Shown here piece after piece: positions 8,259-16,176 of a DNA stretch of 64,000 nucleotides. The notes below the pieces were generated by a model. It was given only the letters and a program-made list of their open reading frames with translations, was not told the DNA's origin and searched no databases. Source of the DNA: JALORV01 sp963724365 (GTDB lineage: Bacteria > Pseudomonadota > Gammaproteobacteria > Burkholderiales > Burkholderiaceae_F); NCBI GenBank assembly GCA_963724365.1, contig CAVRUR010000017.1:62001-126000 (forward strand). Reading direction: 5' to 3'. Numbering within the stretch: position 1 is the stretch's first letter; every line of letters begins with the position of its first letter. A program made the position numbers and the translations under genes.

Positions 8259-9893
8259 ATGAACTCGAACGTCAAAGTCGCGGTAGCGCAGATCAATTGC
8301 TCGGTGGGCGACTTCGAGGGCAATAGCAGGAAGATCGTCGAGGCCGCTGCCCGCGCCGTGGCGGGCGGTGCCGATCTTCTGGTCACGCCAGAGCTTTCGC
8401 TGACCGGATATCCGCCTGAGGACCTTTTGCTGCGTCGTGCATTTTACGCAGCGTGCGATTCGGCCTTGCAGCGGCTCGCCGGGCAGTTGCTGCGGTTTCC
8501 CGAGCTCTGCGTGGTGGTCGGCCACCCAATGGCACGTGAAGGTCAGCGCTTCAATGCAGCGTCGTTGCTGCAGGGAGGCATGGTCCTGGGCACGTATTTC
8601 AAGCATGACCTGCCCAACTACGACGTGTTCGACGAGCAGCGCTACTTCACTCCCGACAACCGTCCGTTCGTGTTCGACGTCAAGGGCACGGCATTCGGCA
8701 TCAACATCTGTGAGGACACCTGGTTCCACTACGCGCCGGAGTGTTCACTGGCGGCGGGCGCCCAGGTACTGCTGGTACTGAACGCGTCGCCGTTTCACCT
8801 GGGCAAGCAGGCCCAGCGCCTGCAGACGATGCGTGACAACGTCTCGCACTTCGGCCTTGCGTTGGTCTATGCCAATCTCGTCGGCGGGCAGGACGAACTC
8901 GTCTTCGACGGTGCGTCCTTCGTGCTCGCCGCCGATGGCAGCCTGGTCGCCTCGGCTCCGTACTTCAAGGAATCGGTACTGATCATCGAGTTCGTCGACG
9001 GCGCGCCGCAACCTGGTGTGATCGCCGCAGAGCCGCCCGTCGAAGCCCTCGCCTACGATGCGCTGGTGCTCGGCGTGCGTGACTACGTCGGCAAGAACGG
9101 TTTTCCGGGGGCGCTGATCGGACTGTCGGGCGGCGTCGATTCGGCACTGACCCTGGTCGTCGCCGTCGATGCACTCGGGGCCGACAAGGTGCGTGCGGTG
9201 ATGATGCCGTCGCAGTTCACTTCGCCGATGAGCATCGAGGATGCCGAGCAGCTGGCGCGCAACCTCGGCGTTCGGCACGACGTGCTGCCGATCAAGCCCG
9301 CGTTCGATGCTTTCCTGGCCACGCTGGCAGGGGAGTTTCGCGGCCTGACGTGGGACACGACGGAGGAAAATCTTCAGGCGCGCATTCGCGGCACGCTCCT
9401 GATGGCACTTTCAAACAAGTACGGTGCAATCGTCCTCACGACCGGCAACAAGTCCGAAACCGCAGTCGGCTATTCGACGCTGTATGGCGACCTCGCCGGC
9501 GGCTTCGCGGTGATCAAGGACATCCTCAAGACACTGGTGTATCGGCTGTGCCGGCATCGCAATGTCGGCGGCGAGATCATTCCCGAGCGCATCCTGACGC
9601 GCGCGCCGAGTGCCGAGCTGAAGGCGGGCCAGACCGACCAGGACTCGTTACCTGCGTATGACATCCTTGACGACATCATTACGCGCTACATGCAGGAAGG
9701 CGAGTCGATTGCGGACATCGTCGGCGCTGGTTTTGACGAGACCGTCGTCCGGCAGGTCGTGCGCATGATCCGGACCTCGGAGTACAAACGGCGTCAGTCG
9801 CCGGTCGGCATCCGCGTGACCCATCGCAGTTTCGGCCGCGACTGGAGATACCCGATCACCAACCGGTTCCGCGAAGAAAACGCGAGCCTATAG
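8259..9893 (+). CDS. nadE: Glutamine-dependent NAD+ synthetase
   Basis: The enzyme makes NAD+ from deamido-NAD+ with ATP and glutamine, the last step of NAD biosynthesis. The 544-residue protein is a two-domain form. An N-terminal carbon-nitrogen hydrolase (glutaminase) domain has the Glu-Lys-Cys triad at E45 (TPELSLTGYP), K115 (YFKHDLPNYDVFDE) and C151 (NICEDTW). A C-terminal synthetase domain has the P-loop GLSGGVDSAL near residue 295 and the TTGNKSE motif. All three triad residues are intact, so glutamine should serve as nitrogen donor. The ATG at 8259 sits in a tight divergent region with the acetyltransferase gene; glnB follows in the same direction. Confidence 0.96.
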   Translation: MNSNVKVAVAQINCSVGDFEGNSRKIVEAAARAVAGGADLLVTPELSLTGYPPEDLLLRRAFYAACDSALQRLAGQLLRFPELCVVVGHPMAREGQRFNAASLLQGGMVLGTYFKHDLPNYDVFDEQRYFTPDNRPFVFDVKGTAFGINICEDTWFHYAPECSLAAGAQVLLVLNASPFHLGKQAQRLQTMRDNVSHFGLALVYANLVGGQDELVFDGASFVLAADGSLVASAPYFKESVLIIEFVDGAPQPGVIAAEPPVEALAYDALVLGVRDYVGKNGFPGALIGLSGGVDSALTLVVAVDALGADKVRAVMMPSQFTSPMSIEDAEQLARNLGVRHDVLPIKPAFDAFLATLAGEFRGLTWDTTEENLQARIRGTLLMALSNKYGAIVLTTGNKSETAVGYSTLYGDLAGGFAVIKDILKTLVYRLCRHRNVGGEIIPERILTRAPSAELKAGQTDQDSLPAYDILDDIITRYMQEGESIADIVGAGFDETVVRQVVRMIRTSEYKRRQSPVGIRVTHRSFGRDWRYPITNRFREENASL

Positions 9894-9978
9894 GGCATGT
9901 TCACGTTAGACGCGCACTCCCGGCTCTAGCGCGAATAGGCCCTAAAATCCACTTGAGTTAGCTGCCAGGGAAGCGACC

Positions 9979-10317
9979 ATGAAACAGATCACCGCGATCA
10001 TCAAGCCGTTCAAGCTCGACGAAGTGCGCGAGGCGCTCGCCGATGTCGGGGTCACCGGGCTCACCGTCACGGAAGTCAAGGGCTTCGGTCGACAGAAGGG
10101 CCATACGGAGCTCTATCGCGGCGCCGAATACGTGGTCGACTTCCTGCCGAAAGTGAAGGTCGAGGCGGTCGTGCCCGAGGCCCTGGTCGAGCGCGCGATC
10201 GAGGCGATCACGAAGGCGGCGCGCACCGGCAAAATCGGTGACGGCAAGATCTTCGTCCGCGCCGTCGAGCAGGTCATACGCATCCGTACCGGCGAAGAAG
10301 GCGAAGCGGCGGTTTAG
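9979..10317 (+). CDS. glnB: Nitrogen regulatory protein P-II
   Basis: This is a 112-residue P-II signal protein. The trimer senses 2-oxoglutarate, ATP/ADP and glutamine (through uridylylation) and controls glutamine synthetase adenylylation and nitrogen-regulated transcription. The uridylylation site Tyr51 is present in the T-loop (ELYRGAEYVVDFLPK), and the C-terminal signature TGKIGDGKIFV is complete. It follows nadE by 85 bp; this nadE-glnB order is common in Burkholderiales. GlnB and GlnK cannot be separated by sequence alone. The absence of a neighbouring amtB favours GlnB. AGGGAAG lies 6-12 bp before the ATG. Confidence 0.95.
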   Translation: MKQITAIIKPFKLDEVREALADVGVTGLTVTEVKGFGRQKGHTELYRGAEYVVDFLPKVKVEAVVPEALVERAIEAITKAARTGKIGDGKIFVRAVEQVIRIRTGEEGEAAV

Positions 10318-10333
10318 TCAATGCGTTCGGGCG

Positions 10334-10975
10334 TCACACGCGGGGGCGGTCGGCGCGCGCGTCCTTGATCGACCAGCCGTAGCGCCACGCGATCAGGCGA
10401 AGCGCGGTCGTTGCGCCTGCGGCGGCCCACAGGGCAAAGCCTGAGCTGACGCCGGTCTTCACCATCAGTATGTAGAGCCAGCAACCGAGGAAGGCGGCGA
10501 TCGCGTAGGGCCGGCCATCCCGTAGGACCATCGGCACCTCGTTCAGCAGCACATCGCGCAGGACACCGCCGAACACTCCGGTCACGACGCCCATCACCGT
10601 CGCCACGAACGGCGACATGCCGGCGTCGAGGGCGAGCGCGACGCCGGCGATGCTGAAGAAACCCAGGCCGATAGCGTCCGCGACGACGAACGCGAGATTC
10701 GGAATGATGCGCTGTGCGATCCTCATCAGCGGCGTGACGATGAGCGTCAGCGCCAGTATCAGGATCGGGTACTGCTGGTGGTCAACCCAGAAAAAGGGCC
10801 GACGATCGAGCAGGACGTCGCGCAGCGTGCCGCCGCCGAAGGCCGTGATGAAGGCCACGACGTAGACGCCGACCAGGTCCATGTCCTTGCGTTGCGCCTC
10901 GGCGAATCCGGAAAACGCGCAGGCCAGGACCGCCACCACTTCGACGACGAAAAGCAGCGTCGGAAATTCAATCAC
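10334..10975 (-). CDS. TRIC/UPF0126 family membrane protein (YicG-like)
   Basis: The 213-residue protein has seven hydrophobic segments in two tandem repeats. Each repeat contains the family signature: FGGGTLRDVLL near residue 47 and FGGVLRDVLLNEVP near residue 133. Bacterial members are homologous to trimeric intracellular cation channels; a related group has been linked to glycine uptake. The start is GTG at 10975 and overlaps the TGA of the Smr gene as GTGA, so translation is probably coupled. The stop converges on glnB 16 bp away. Confidence 0.85.
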   Translation of the reverse strand: MIEFPTLLFVVEVVAVLACAFSGFAEAQRKDMDLVGVYVVAFITAFGGGTLRDVLLDRRPFFWVDHQQYPILILALTLIVTPLMRIAQRIIPNLAFVVADAIGLGFFSIAGVALALDAGMSPFVATVMGVVTGVFGGVLRDVLLNEVPMVLRDGRPYAIAAFLGCWLYILMVKTGVSSGFALWAAAGATTALRLIAWRYGWSIKDARADRPRV

Positions 10976-11622
10976 GGCCGCTGTGCCGGACGGAGCAGCA
11001 CCACCAGCGCACCACTGCCGCCCTCTGCCGGACGGGCCTGGCAGAAGGCGATCACTTCATCGCGTTGTGCAAGCCAGACGCGTGCCTTGCCCTTGAGCAC
11101 CGGCACCTTGTCCTTGGACCCGAGGCCCTTGCCATGAACGATGCGAACGCAACGAAACCCGCGCTGGAGCGCCTCGCGCAGGAAGCCCGCCAGCAGTTCG
11201 CGTGCCTCGTCGACGCGCGCTCCGTGCAGGTCGAGGTGATCCTGGATCACCCATTCGCCGCGCCTGAGCTTGCGCAGGACGTCGGGGCCGATGCCGGGGC
11301 GACGAAACGACAGCTCTGCGTCCGTGTGCAACAGTGTGTCGATCTCGAACTCGTCCGAGACCGAGGCAATCAGGACCTGCTGGTCGTCCTCGATGCGCTT
11401 CTGTGGAATCGGCGGATGTGGCGGCCGGTCGTGTTCGACGCGCTGCTTGATGGCCAGCGGTGTGACCTCACCGACCATGGAGCGAAATTCGTCCGCGGCC
11501 GACTGCTGTTCCCGGACGACGCGCTGTTGTTCCGCGGTGGCGGCTTCACGCTCCTGCGCCGCGCGGTTCAGCGACTCACGCAGCGGCGCGAGTTGCGACA
11601 GGTCCTTGATGCGCGCGGCCAT
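10972..11622 (-). CDS. Smr domain protein (MutS2-type nuclease domain)
   Basis: This 216-residue protein has a charged, probably coiled N-terminal half (about residues 1-50, rich in Glu/Gln/Arg) and a C-terminal Smr domain (about 120-210). The domain carries the DLHG motif (HLDLHGARVDEA) and the HGKG motif (RIVHGKGLGSKDK). Smr domains are DNA- or RNA-acting endonuclease modules; stand-alone proteins of this kind (SmrA/SmrB-like) include ribosome-collision endonucleases. It lies 22 bp downstream of trxB on the same strand and overlaps the next gene by 4 bp, so trxB, this gene and the TRIC-like gene look like one operon. SmrA versus SmrB cannot be settled here. Confidence 0.85.
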   Translation of the reverse strand: MAARIKDLSQLAPLRESLNRAAQEREAATAEQQRVVREQQSAADEFRSMVGEVTPLAIKQRVEHDRPPHPPIPQKRIEDDQQVLIASVSDEFEIDTLLHTDAELSFRRPGIGPDVLRKLRRGEWVIQDHLDLHGARVDEARELLAGFLREALQRGFRCVRIVHGKGLGSKDKVPVLKGKARVWLAQRDEVIAFCQARPAEGGSGALVVLLRPAQRP

Positions 11623-11644
11623 CGGTCGCCCTCATCCGGACGCC

Positions 11645-12634
11645 TCAGGCCGCGATCGTTTCCCCGGCCGTGGTCGGTGCCGGCTGCAGGTTCTCGAGAT
11701 AGCGCTGCGCGTCCAGGGCGGCCATGCAGCCCGTGCCCGCGCTGGTGATCGCCTGCCGGTAGACATGGTCCTGCACGTCGCCCGCGGCGAACACGCCGGG
11801 CACGCTGGTGGCGGTCGCCATGCCCGTCAGCCCGGTCTTCGTGATGATGTAACCGTTGGCCATGTCGAGCTGGCCAGCGAAGATTTCCGTGTTCGGCCGG
11901 TGTCCGATCGCGATGAACACGCCCTGCAGCGCCAGGTCCTGCGCCGCGCCGGTCTGAGCGTTCTTGATGCGGGCGCCGGTGACACCTGACTCGTTGCCAA
12001 GCACCTCGTCAAGCACGCTGTGCACCTTCAGCTCGACCTTGCCTTCCTTCACCTTCTCCATCAGATGGTCGACCAGGATCGGCTCGGCGCGAAACTTGTC
12101 GCGGCGATGGACCAGCGTGACCTTCTTCGCGATGTTGGACAGGTACAGCGCTTCCTCGACCGCCGTGTTACCACCGCCGATGACCGCCACGTCCTGGTTC
12201 TTGTAGAAAAACCCGTCGCAGGTCGCGCAGCCCGAGACGCCCTTGCCCATGAAGGCCTCCTCGGACGGCAATCCGAGGTACATCGCGCTGGCCCCGGTGG
12301 CGATGATCAGCGCATCGCAGGTGTATTCACCGCTGTCGCCGATCAGCCGGATCGGCTTCTCGGTGAGTTTGGCGGTGTGAATCTGGTCGAAGATGATTTC
12401 CGTGTTGAAGCGCTCGGCATGGGCGAGGAAACGCGCCATCAGGTCCGGACCCTGAACGCCGCTGGCATCGGCGGGCCAGTTGTCGACATCGGTCGTCGTC
12501 ATCAGTTGTCCGCCCTGGGCCAGGCCGGTGATCAGCACCGGCTTCAGGTTGGCGCGCGCCGCATAGACCGCGGCGGTGTATCCAGCCGGTCCCGAGCCCA
12601 GGATCAGTACGCGCGCATGTTTCGTAGCAGCCAT
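11645..12634 (-). CDS. trxB: Thioredoxin reductase
   Basis: The enzyme uses NADPH to reduce oxidised thioredoxin in the cytoplasm. The 329-residue protein has the FAD-binding GSGPAG motif near residue 13, the NADPH-binding GGGNTA motif near residue 154, the redox-active pair C136/C139 in CATCDG, and the C-terminal FAAGDVQDHVYRQA FAD motif. The ATG at 12634 is chosen over an upstream TTG at 12652 because GGGGGGTT lies at suitable distance and the protein then begins with the conserved MAATKHARVLILGSG. A TATAAT lies 27 bp upstream on the minus strand. Confidence 0.96.
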   Translation of the reverse strand: MAATKHARVLILGSGPAGYTAAVYAARANLKPVLITGLAQGGQLMTTTDVDNWPADASGVQGPDLMARFLAHAERFNTEIIFDQIHTAKLTEKPIRLIGDSGEYTCDALIIATGASAMYLGLPSEEAFMGKGVSGCATCDGFFYKNQDVAVIGGGNTAVEEALYLSNIAKKVTLVHRRDKFRAEPILVDHLMEKVKEGKVELKVHSVLDEVLGNESGVTGARIKNAQTGAAQDLALQGVFIAIGHRPNTEIFAGQLDMANGYIITKTGLTGMATATSVPGVFAAGDVQDHVYRQAITSAGTGCMAALDAQRYLENLQPAPTTAGETIAA

Positions 12635-12660
12635 GAAGAACCCCCCAAGCAATTCAACGA

Positions 12661-12666
12661 ATTATA
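12661..12666 (-). promoter_or_regulatory. Candidate -10 element of trxB
   Basis: Minus-strand TATAAT, 27 bp before the trxB ATG. The best -35 match is TTGAGG at 12688-12693, which leaves a long 21-bp spacer, so the element is supported mainly by its perfect -10 sequence and its position. Confidence 0.45.
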
Positions 12667-12741
12667 GGTGGGGGTGCGACGCAGATCCCTCAAGTAATGC
12701 ATTCGACCGGCCCCAATCCCGCGCGTGGCCACGTCTGATCG

Positions 12742-12877
12742 CCCTCCCTCGCGGAGGGAGGGTCGGGGAAGGAGCCGTGTTGTTGAACGTCGGCGGAGCG
12801 CCCGGCCGCTCCGAAGCGCAGCCGACTTGCCATTCGGAGCGAGTGCACGGGCGATTCCCGGCATAGCCGGGAATCGC
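12742..12877. repeat. Intergenic palindromic elements between trxB and the LytTR regulator
   Basis: This 245-bp intergenic region holds a perfect 9-bp hairpin with loop GCG (12742-12762, CCCTCCCTC arms) and a perfect 12-bp hairpin with loop ATA (12851-12877, GCGATTCCCGGC arm). Between them, 12792-12826 matches in inverted orientation the sequence at 19237-19271 (32 of 35 bases). Neither hairpin is followed by a T-tract in either direction, so they do not look like intrinsic terminators; the second lies 20 bp past the stop of the regulator gene and could protect mRNA 3' ends. Confidence 0.75.
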
Positions 12878-12897
12878 GTACACGAGCGACGCCGCCA

Positions 12898-13656
12898 TTA
12901 CATCTGGCGAAATAGGTGTGTATAGGTGTCGGAAACGAGCAGCGTCTCGGGGCGTGTCTTGAGCTTGACCATCATGCGGCCGCGAAAGTCGCGGGCGACG
13001 CCCGCAATCGCCGTGGCGTTGACCAGTGTCGAACGATGGATCTGCCAGAACTGGACCGGATCGAGTTCCTCGACCAGTTCCTTGAGCGGCTTGCGGATCA
13101 GTGCCTCGCCCTCGATCGTGACAACGCGGGTGTACTTGTTGTCGGCCTGGAAGTAGGTGATCTCGTCGACCGTGATCAGCTTCAGGTTCTGCCCAACGGA
13201 GGCATTGATCCAGCGCAGCGGCTGTTTGCCGCTCATCGCCGGGGCCGCCGCACCGAGTTGATTCAGCGTCGAATCCAGTCGCACCGGCGGTGTGCCGAGG
13301 CGTTGCTTGATGCGGCTCACCGCTGTGAAAAGGCGCGCCGCGGACACCGGCTTCAGGACGTAGTCAATCGCGCCCTGATCGAATGCCGCGACGGCGTGCT
13401 GGTCGTAGGCCGTGACGAACACGACGTGGCAACGTCCATTGGCCTGGCGGGCCACTTCGAGGCCCGTCGCCCCGGGCATCTGGATATCGAGAAACAGGAC
13501 GTCCGGCTGTCGCTCGTCGAGCAGCCGCAAGGCCTGCACCCCGTCCGAGGCTTCGCCCACGATGTCGAGCTCCGGCCAGAGCTGGCCGAGTTGCTCGACC
13601 AGCTGATGACGGAGCGTCGCTTCATCCTCGGCAACGATGGCGGTCGTACTACTCAT
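12898..13656 (-). CDS. LytTR-family response regulator (AlgR/LytR-like)
   Basis: The 252-residue regulator has a receiver domain (about 1-120) with the acidic pair E10/D11, phosphoacceptor D57 (LFLDIQMPG) and the conserved lysine in DYVLKPV. A C-terminal LytTR DNA-binding domain (about 145-250) has ITYFQADNKYTRVVT and the FWQIHRSTLVN motif. It should be phosphorylated by the kinase encoded two genes upstream and bind direct-repeat promoters. Its ATG overlaps the stop of the pseudokinase gene by ATGA. It is the last gene of the three-gene unit; its targets are unknown. Confidence 0.92.
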   Translation of the reverse strand: MSSTTAIVAEDEATLRHQLVEQLGQLWPELDIVGEASDGVQALRLLDERQPDVLFLDIQMPGATGLEVARQANGRCHVVFVTAYDQHAVAAFDQGAIDYVLKPVSAARLFTAVSRIKQRLGTPPVRLDSTLNQLGAAAPAMSGKQPLRWINASVGQNLKLITVDEITYFQADNKYTRVVTIEGEALIRKPLKELVEELDPVQFWQIHRSTLVNATAIAGVARDFRGRMMVKLKTRPETLLVSDTYTHLFRQM

Positions 13657-14801
13657 CCGTGCAGGTTCGTCGGAGTTCCCGGAATCCGCATCGTGATCTG
13701 AGTCGTGTCCCCGTGCAACTCGATGCAGTCCAGCGACGCGCGCGCTCCGTACAGTCCGGACAGGCGTTCGCGCACGCGTGTGATCTCGCGGTCTTCGGCG
13801 CAGCCGCCGGGGGCGGCGACCCGCAGCACGATCGCGATGTCGACGCCGGCGCGCTGCACGCCGATGCGAATGCCCGACGGCACGTTGTTCATGCTGCCGC
13901 GCACAGCACGCTGCACCAGTGGCAACAGCAGCATCGGATAGAAGCGTGCTTCTCGGCAGTCGTCAGCCAGCGTGACGGTCAGCGACGGCGAGCCGTTGTG
14001 CAGCGAGCGCGCGACATCGAGATAGGCCTCGACCAGCTCGATTTCGGCGGCCATCGTCGAACCCGCTTCGCGCAGGCGGGGCAAGGCGACGCGCAGGTAG
14101 GTGATCAGGCGGTCCAGGTTGTCGGCCGCGCCCGCGGTGTCCTTCTGGTAAAGGCGCTCGATGTCGACGAGCGTATCGAACAGGAACTGGGGCTCGACCT
14201 GCGCCTGCATCGCCGCCAGGCGCGACTCCAGCACGTCGCGCGACAACGATGTGTGCTCGCGCTGGGCCACACGAATGGCCTCGTGCGTGAGTGAGCGGCG
14301 GTGGATCACCTCGGCCGCTGCGACGAACAGACCCGACCACGCAATGAAGTGAATCGAGTTGCCAAGCAACACAAGACCCAGACCCGGCTCCGCCTTGGTC
14401 TTGCCAGACATCTCCCACCACAACGCATCGATTTCCATCGCGCGCATCAACGGAACCAGGATGAACGCGGCGGTCACGGCGCCGATGACGATGGCCCACG
14501 CAACACGGACGTTGCGCTCACGACCATTGATCGGCGCGCCGTCGGTGGCCGCGACCCAGGCGAGCAGCGTCGCGCCAAAGATGACCAACGCTGTAAGCAG
14601 GTCGAATGCCATCAGCAGCGACACGCCCGGTTTGTCGAGCTTGTCGATCAGGGCGGTGAAGTCGACCACCGACATCATTGCGCTGGCGAGCAGCCACGCA
14701 GCCACGTGGCGCGTACCCATCTTCGACCAGGCGCGAACCCAGCGGGCAACACCACGCGGACCGTGATCCAGTGCTTCAGGGCGGGGAAGTACGGCGCTCA
14801 T
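13653..14801 (-). CDS. Degenerate LytS-type histidine kinase (pseudokinase)
   Basis: This is a 382-residue paralogue of the next kinase, with four or five hydrophobic segments (about residues 30-165) and a His_kinase domain scaffold. In the phosphoacceptor box it reads QVEPQFLFDTL, so the histidine is Gln205. The N-box reads PLVQRAVRGSMN instead of ENAIKHG, and the ATP-lid glycines (DNGAGF and GxGxG) are missing. It therefore cannot be an ordinary ATP-dependent kinase and may act as a heterodimer partner or sensor for the intact kinase. The ATG at 14801 begins MSAVLPRPEALDHG; longer readings run antisense into other frames. It overlaps the regulator by 4 bp. Confidence 0.85.
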   Translation of the reverse strand: MSAVLPRPEALDHGPRGVARWVRAWSKMGTRHVAAWLLASAMMSVVDFTALIDKLDKPGVSLLMAFDLLTALVIFGATLLAWVAATDGAPINGRERNVRVAWAIVIGAVTAAFILVPLMRAMEIDALWWEMSGKTKAEPGLGLVLLGNSIHFIAWSGLFVAAAEVIHRRSLTHEAIRVAQREHTSLSRDVLESRLAAMQAQVEPQFLFDTLVDIERLYQKDTAGAADNLDRLITYLRVALPRLREAGSTMAAEIELVEAYLDVARSLHNGSPSLTVTLADDCREARFYPMLLLPLVQRAVRGSMNNVPSGIRIGVQRAGVDIAIVLRVAAPGGCAEDREITRVRERLSGLYGARASLDCIELHGDTTQITMRIPGTPTNLHG

Positions 14802-14856
14802 CGGACGGCCTTCGATTGGTGGGTTCGGGATACTCCCTCGGGGCGGCTGGATGAGC

Positions 14857-15996
14857 TCATGTCGACGCCTCCGGGAGCTGCAGCGGCAGACGCACAGTGG
14901 CAACGACTCCGCGCGGAGCCGCCATGGACAGCGCGAGCGAAGCCTCCGTTCCATACAACGCCGCGAGCCGTGACCGGGTATTCGCCAGACCGACGCCACT
15001 GCCACCGCTGCCGGAAAAGCCCGCACCGTTGTCGGCGATCTCGATGACCAGCTTACGGTCGCCGTCCATAGCCGCCCGGATGTCGATGCGGCCGCCCTCG
15101 GGTAGCGGCGACAGGCCATGCTTGATCGCGTTCTCGACCAGGGTGGGCAGCACCATCGGAGGCACTCGCGCTGCACCGAGGTCCGACGATGAGTCGATCG
15201 AGAACGCCAGCCGGTCGCCCATCCGCATCTGCAGGATCGTGAGGAACGATCGCACCAGTTCGAGCTCGCGTTCCAGCGTCGATCCCGGCTCGCGCATGGT
15301 CGGCAGCGCTGCCCGCAGGTAGTTGATCAGGCTCGAGAGCATCTCGCGACCCCGTGCCGGGGCGGTTTCGTACAGGCGCTTGACGTTGGCGAGTGTGTTG
15401 AACAGGAAGTGCGGCTCGATCTGCGCCTGCAGCGCCGACAGCCGGGCTTCCACCATCTGCGCCTGCAGGCTCTCGCGCCGGCACTCGGCGTCGGCCAGCT
15501 GCGAGCGCGACGACTCCTCGGAATTGATCGTATGGAAGAGCCAGTAACCGATGCAGCCGACCGCAGACCACAGTGCCCAGATCTGCAGGAAATAGAACGG
15601 CTCGCTGGCCATGTTTGAAATCGGGCTGCCGGCGACCCAGACCCGGATCGGGAGCGCCAACGCGGCTGCGAGTACCGAGACGGCGATGCCGAGCGCCAGC
15701 GCCGCGCGCGCACTCAGACGGCGCGCGGCGACGAAGGATTCGACACAGGCGATCGCCAGCAGCAGGAGGGTCGCGCTGATCATCGTCTGGCGCAGGTAGC
15801 GCACCAGATTGAACGCCCAGAGGTCGACCGGCTCGTAACTCAGGCCGATCACAAACCGGCCCAGCAGCAGCACGAAGCAGAAGTAGAAGACGATAGCGAT
15901 GCTGCGCAGGTTGAATACCCGCGCGAACGCCGCCTGGGCCGGCGAACGCTCGCGCGGGCCCGATCCGTAGGCGGGTAGGGTGATTACCGAGGCCAT
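14857..15996 (-). CDS. LytS-type sensor histidine kinase
   Basis: The 379-residue kinase has an N-terminal membrane region with about four hydrophobic segments (30-155), a short coiled linker, and a His_kinase plus HATPase_c catalytic region. Phosphoacceptor His196 lies in QIEPHFLFNTL, the N-box is PTLVENAIKHG, and the G-boxes are DNGAGF and GSGVGLANTRSRL, all intact. No periplasmic or PAS sensor domain is visible, so the signal is probably read in the membrane. It is first in the kinase-pseudokinase-regulator unit and is transcribed divergently from ftsK across a 180-bp gap. Confidence 0.92.
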   Translation of the reverse strand: MASVITLPAYGSGPRERSPAQAAFARVFNLRSIAIVFYFCFVLLLGRFVIGLSYEPVDLWAFNLVRYLRQTMISATLLLLAIACVESFVAARRLSARAALALGIAVSVLAAALALPIRVWVAGSPISNMASEPFYFLQIWALWSAVGCIGYWLFHTINSEESSRSQLADAECRRESLQAQMVEARLSALQAQIEPHFLFNTLANVKRLYETAPARGREMLSSLINYLRAALPTMREPGSTLERELELVRSFLTILQMRMGDRLAFSIDSSSDLGAARVPPMVLPTLVENAIKHGLSPLPEGGRIDIRAAMDGDRKLVIEIADNGAGFSGSGGSGVGLANTRSRLAALYGTEASLALSMAAPRGVVATVRLPLQLPEAST

Positions 15997-16162
15997 TGAA
16001 GGCGGATTCTGCGAGCCTGTCGAAGGTATCGCAATCCCGCGCGACGAACCGGTGGCAGTCGGGCGCGAAACGGGCCCCCATGCGACGAAATCGCGGGAGT
16101 TGCCATGCGAGTTGCCTCAAACGGCCGGCGGTACGCCGCCCGGCCGAGTGGGGGCAGCCTCC

Positions 16163-16168
16163 TATAAT
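16163..16168 (+). promoter_or_regulatory. Candidate -10 element of ftsK
   Basis: TATAAT ends 8 bp before the ATG at 16177. If it is used, transcription would start within a few bases of that ATG. The message would then be nearly leaderless, or translation would begin at the in-frame ATG at 16195. No good -35 sequence is seen. Confidence 0.35.
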
Positions 16169-16176
16169 CGCCGCCC

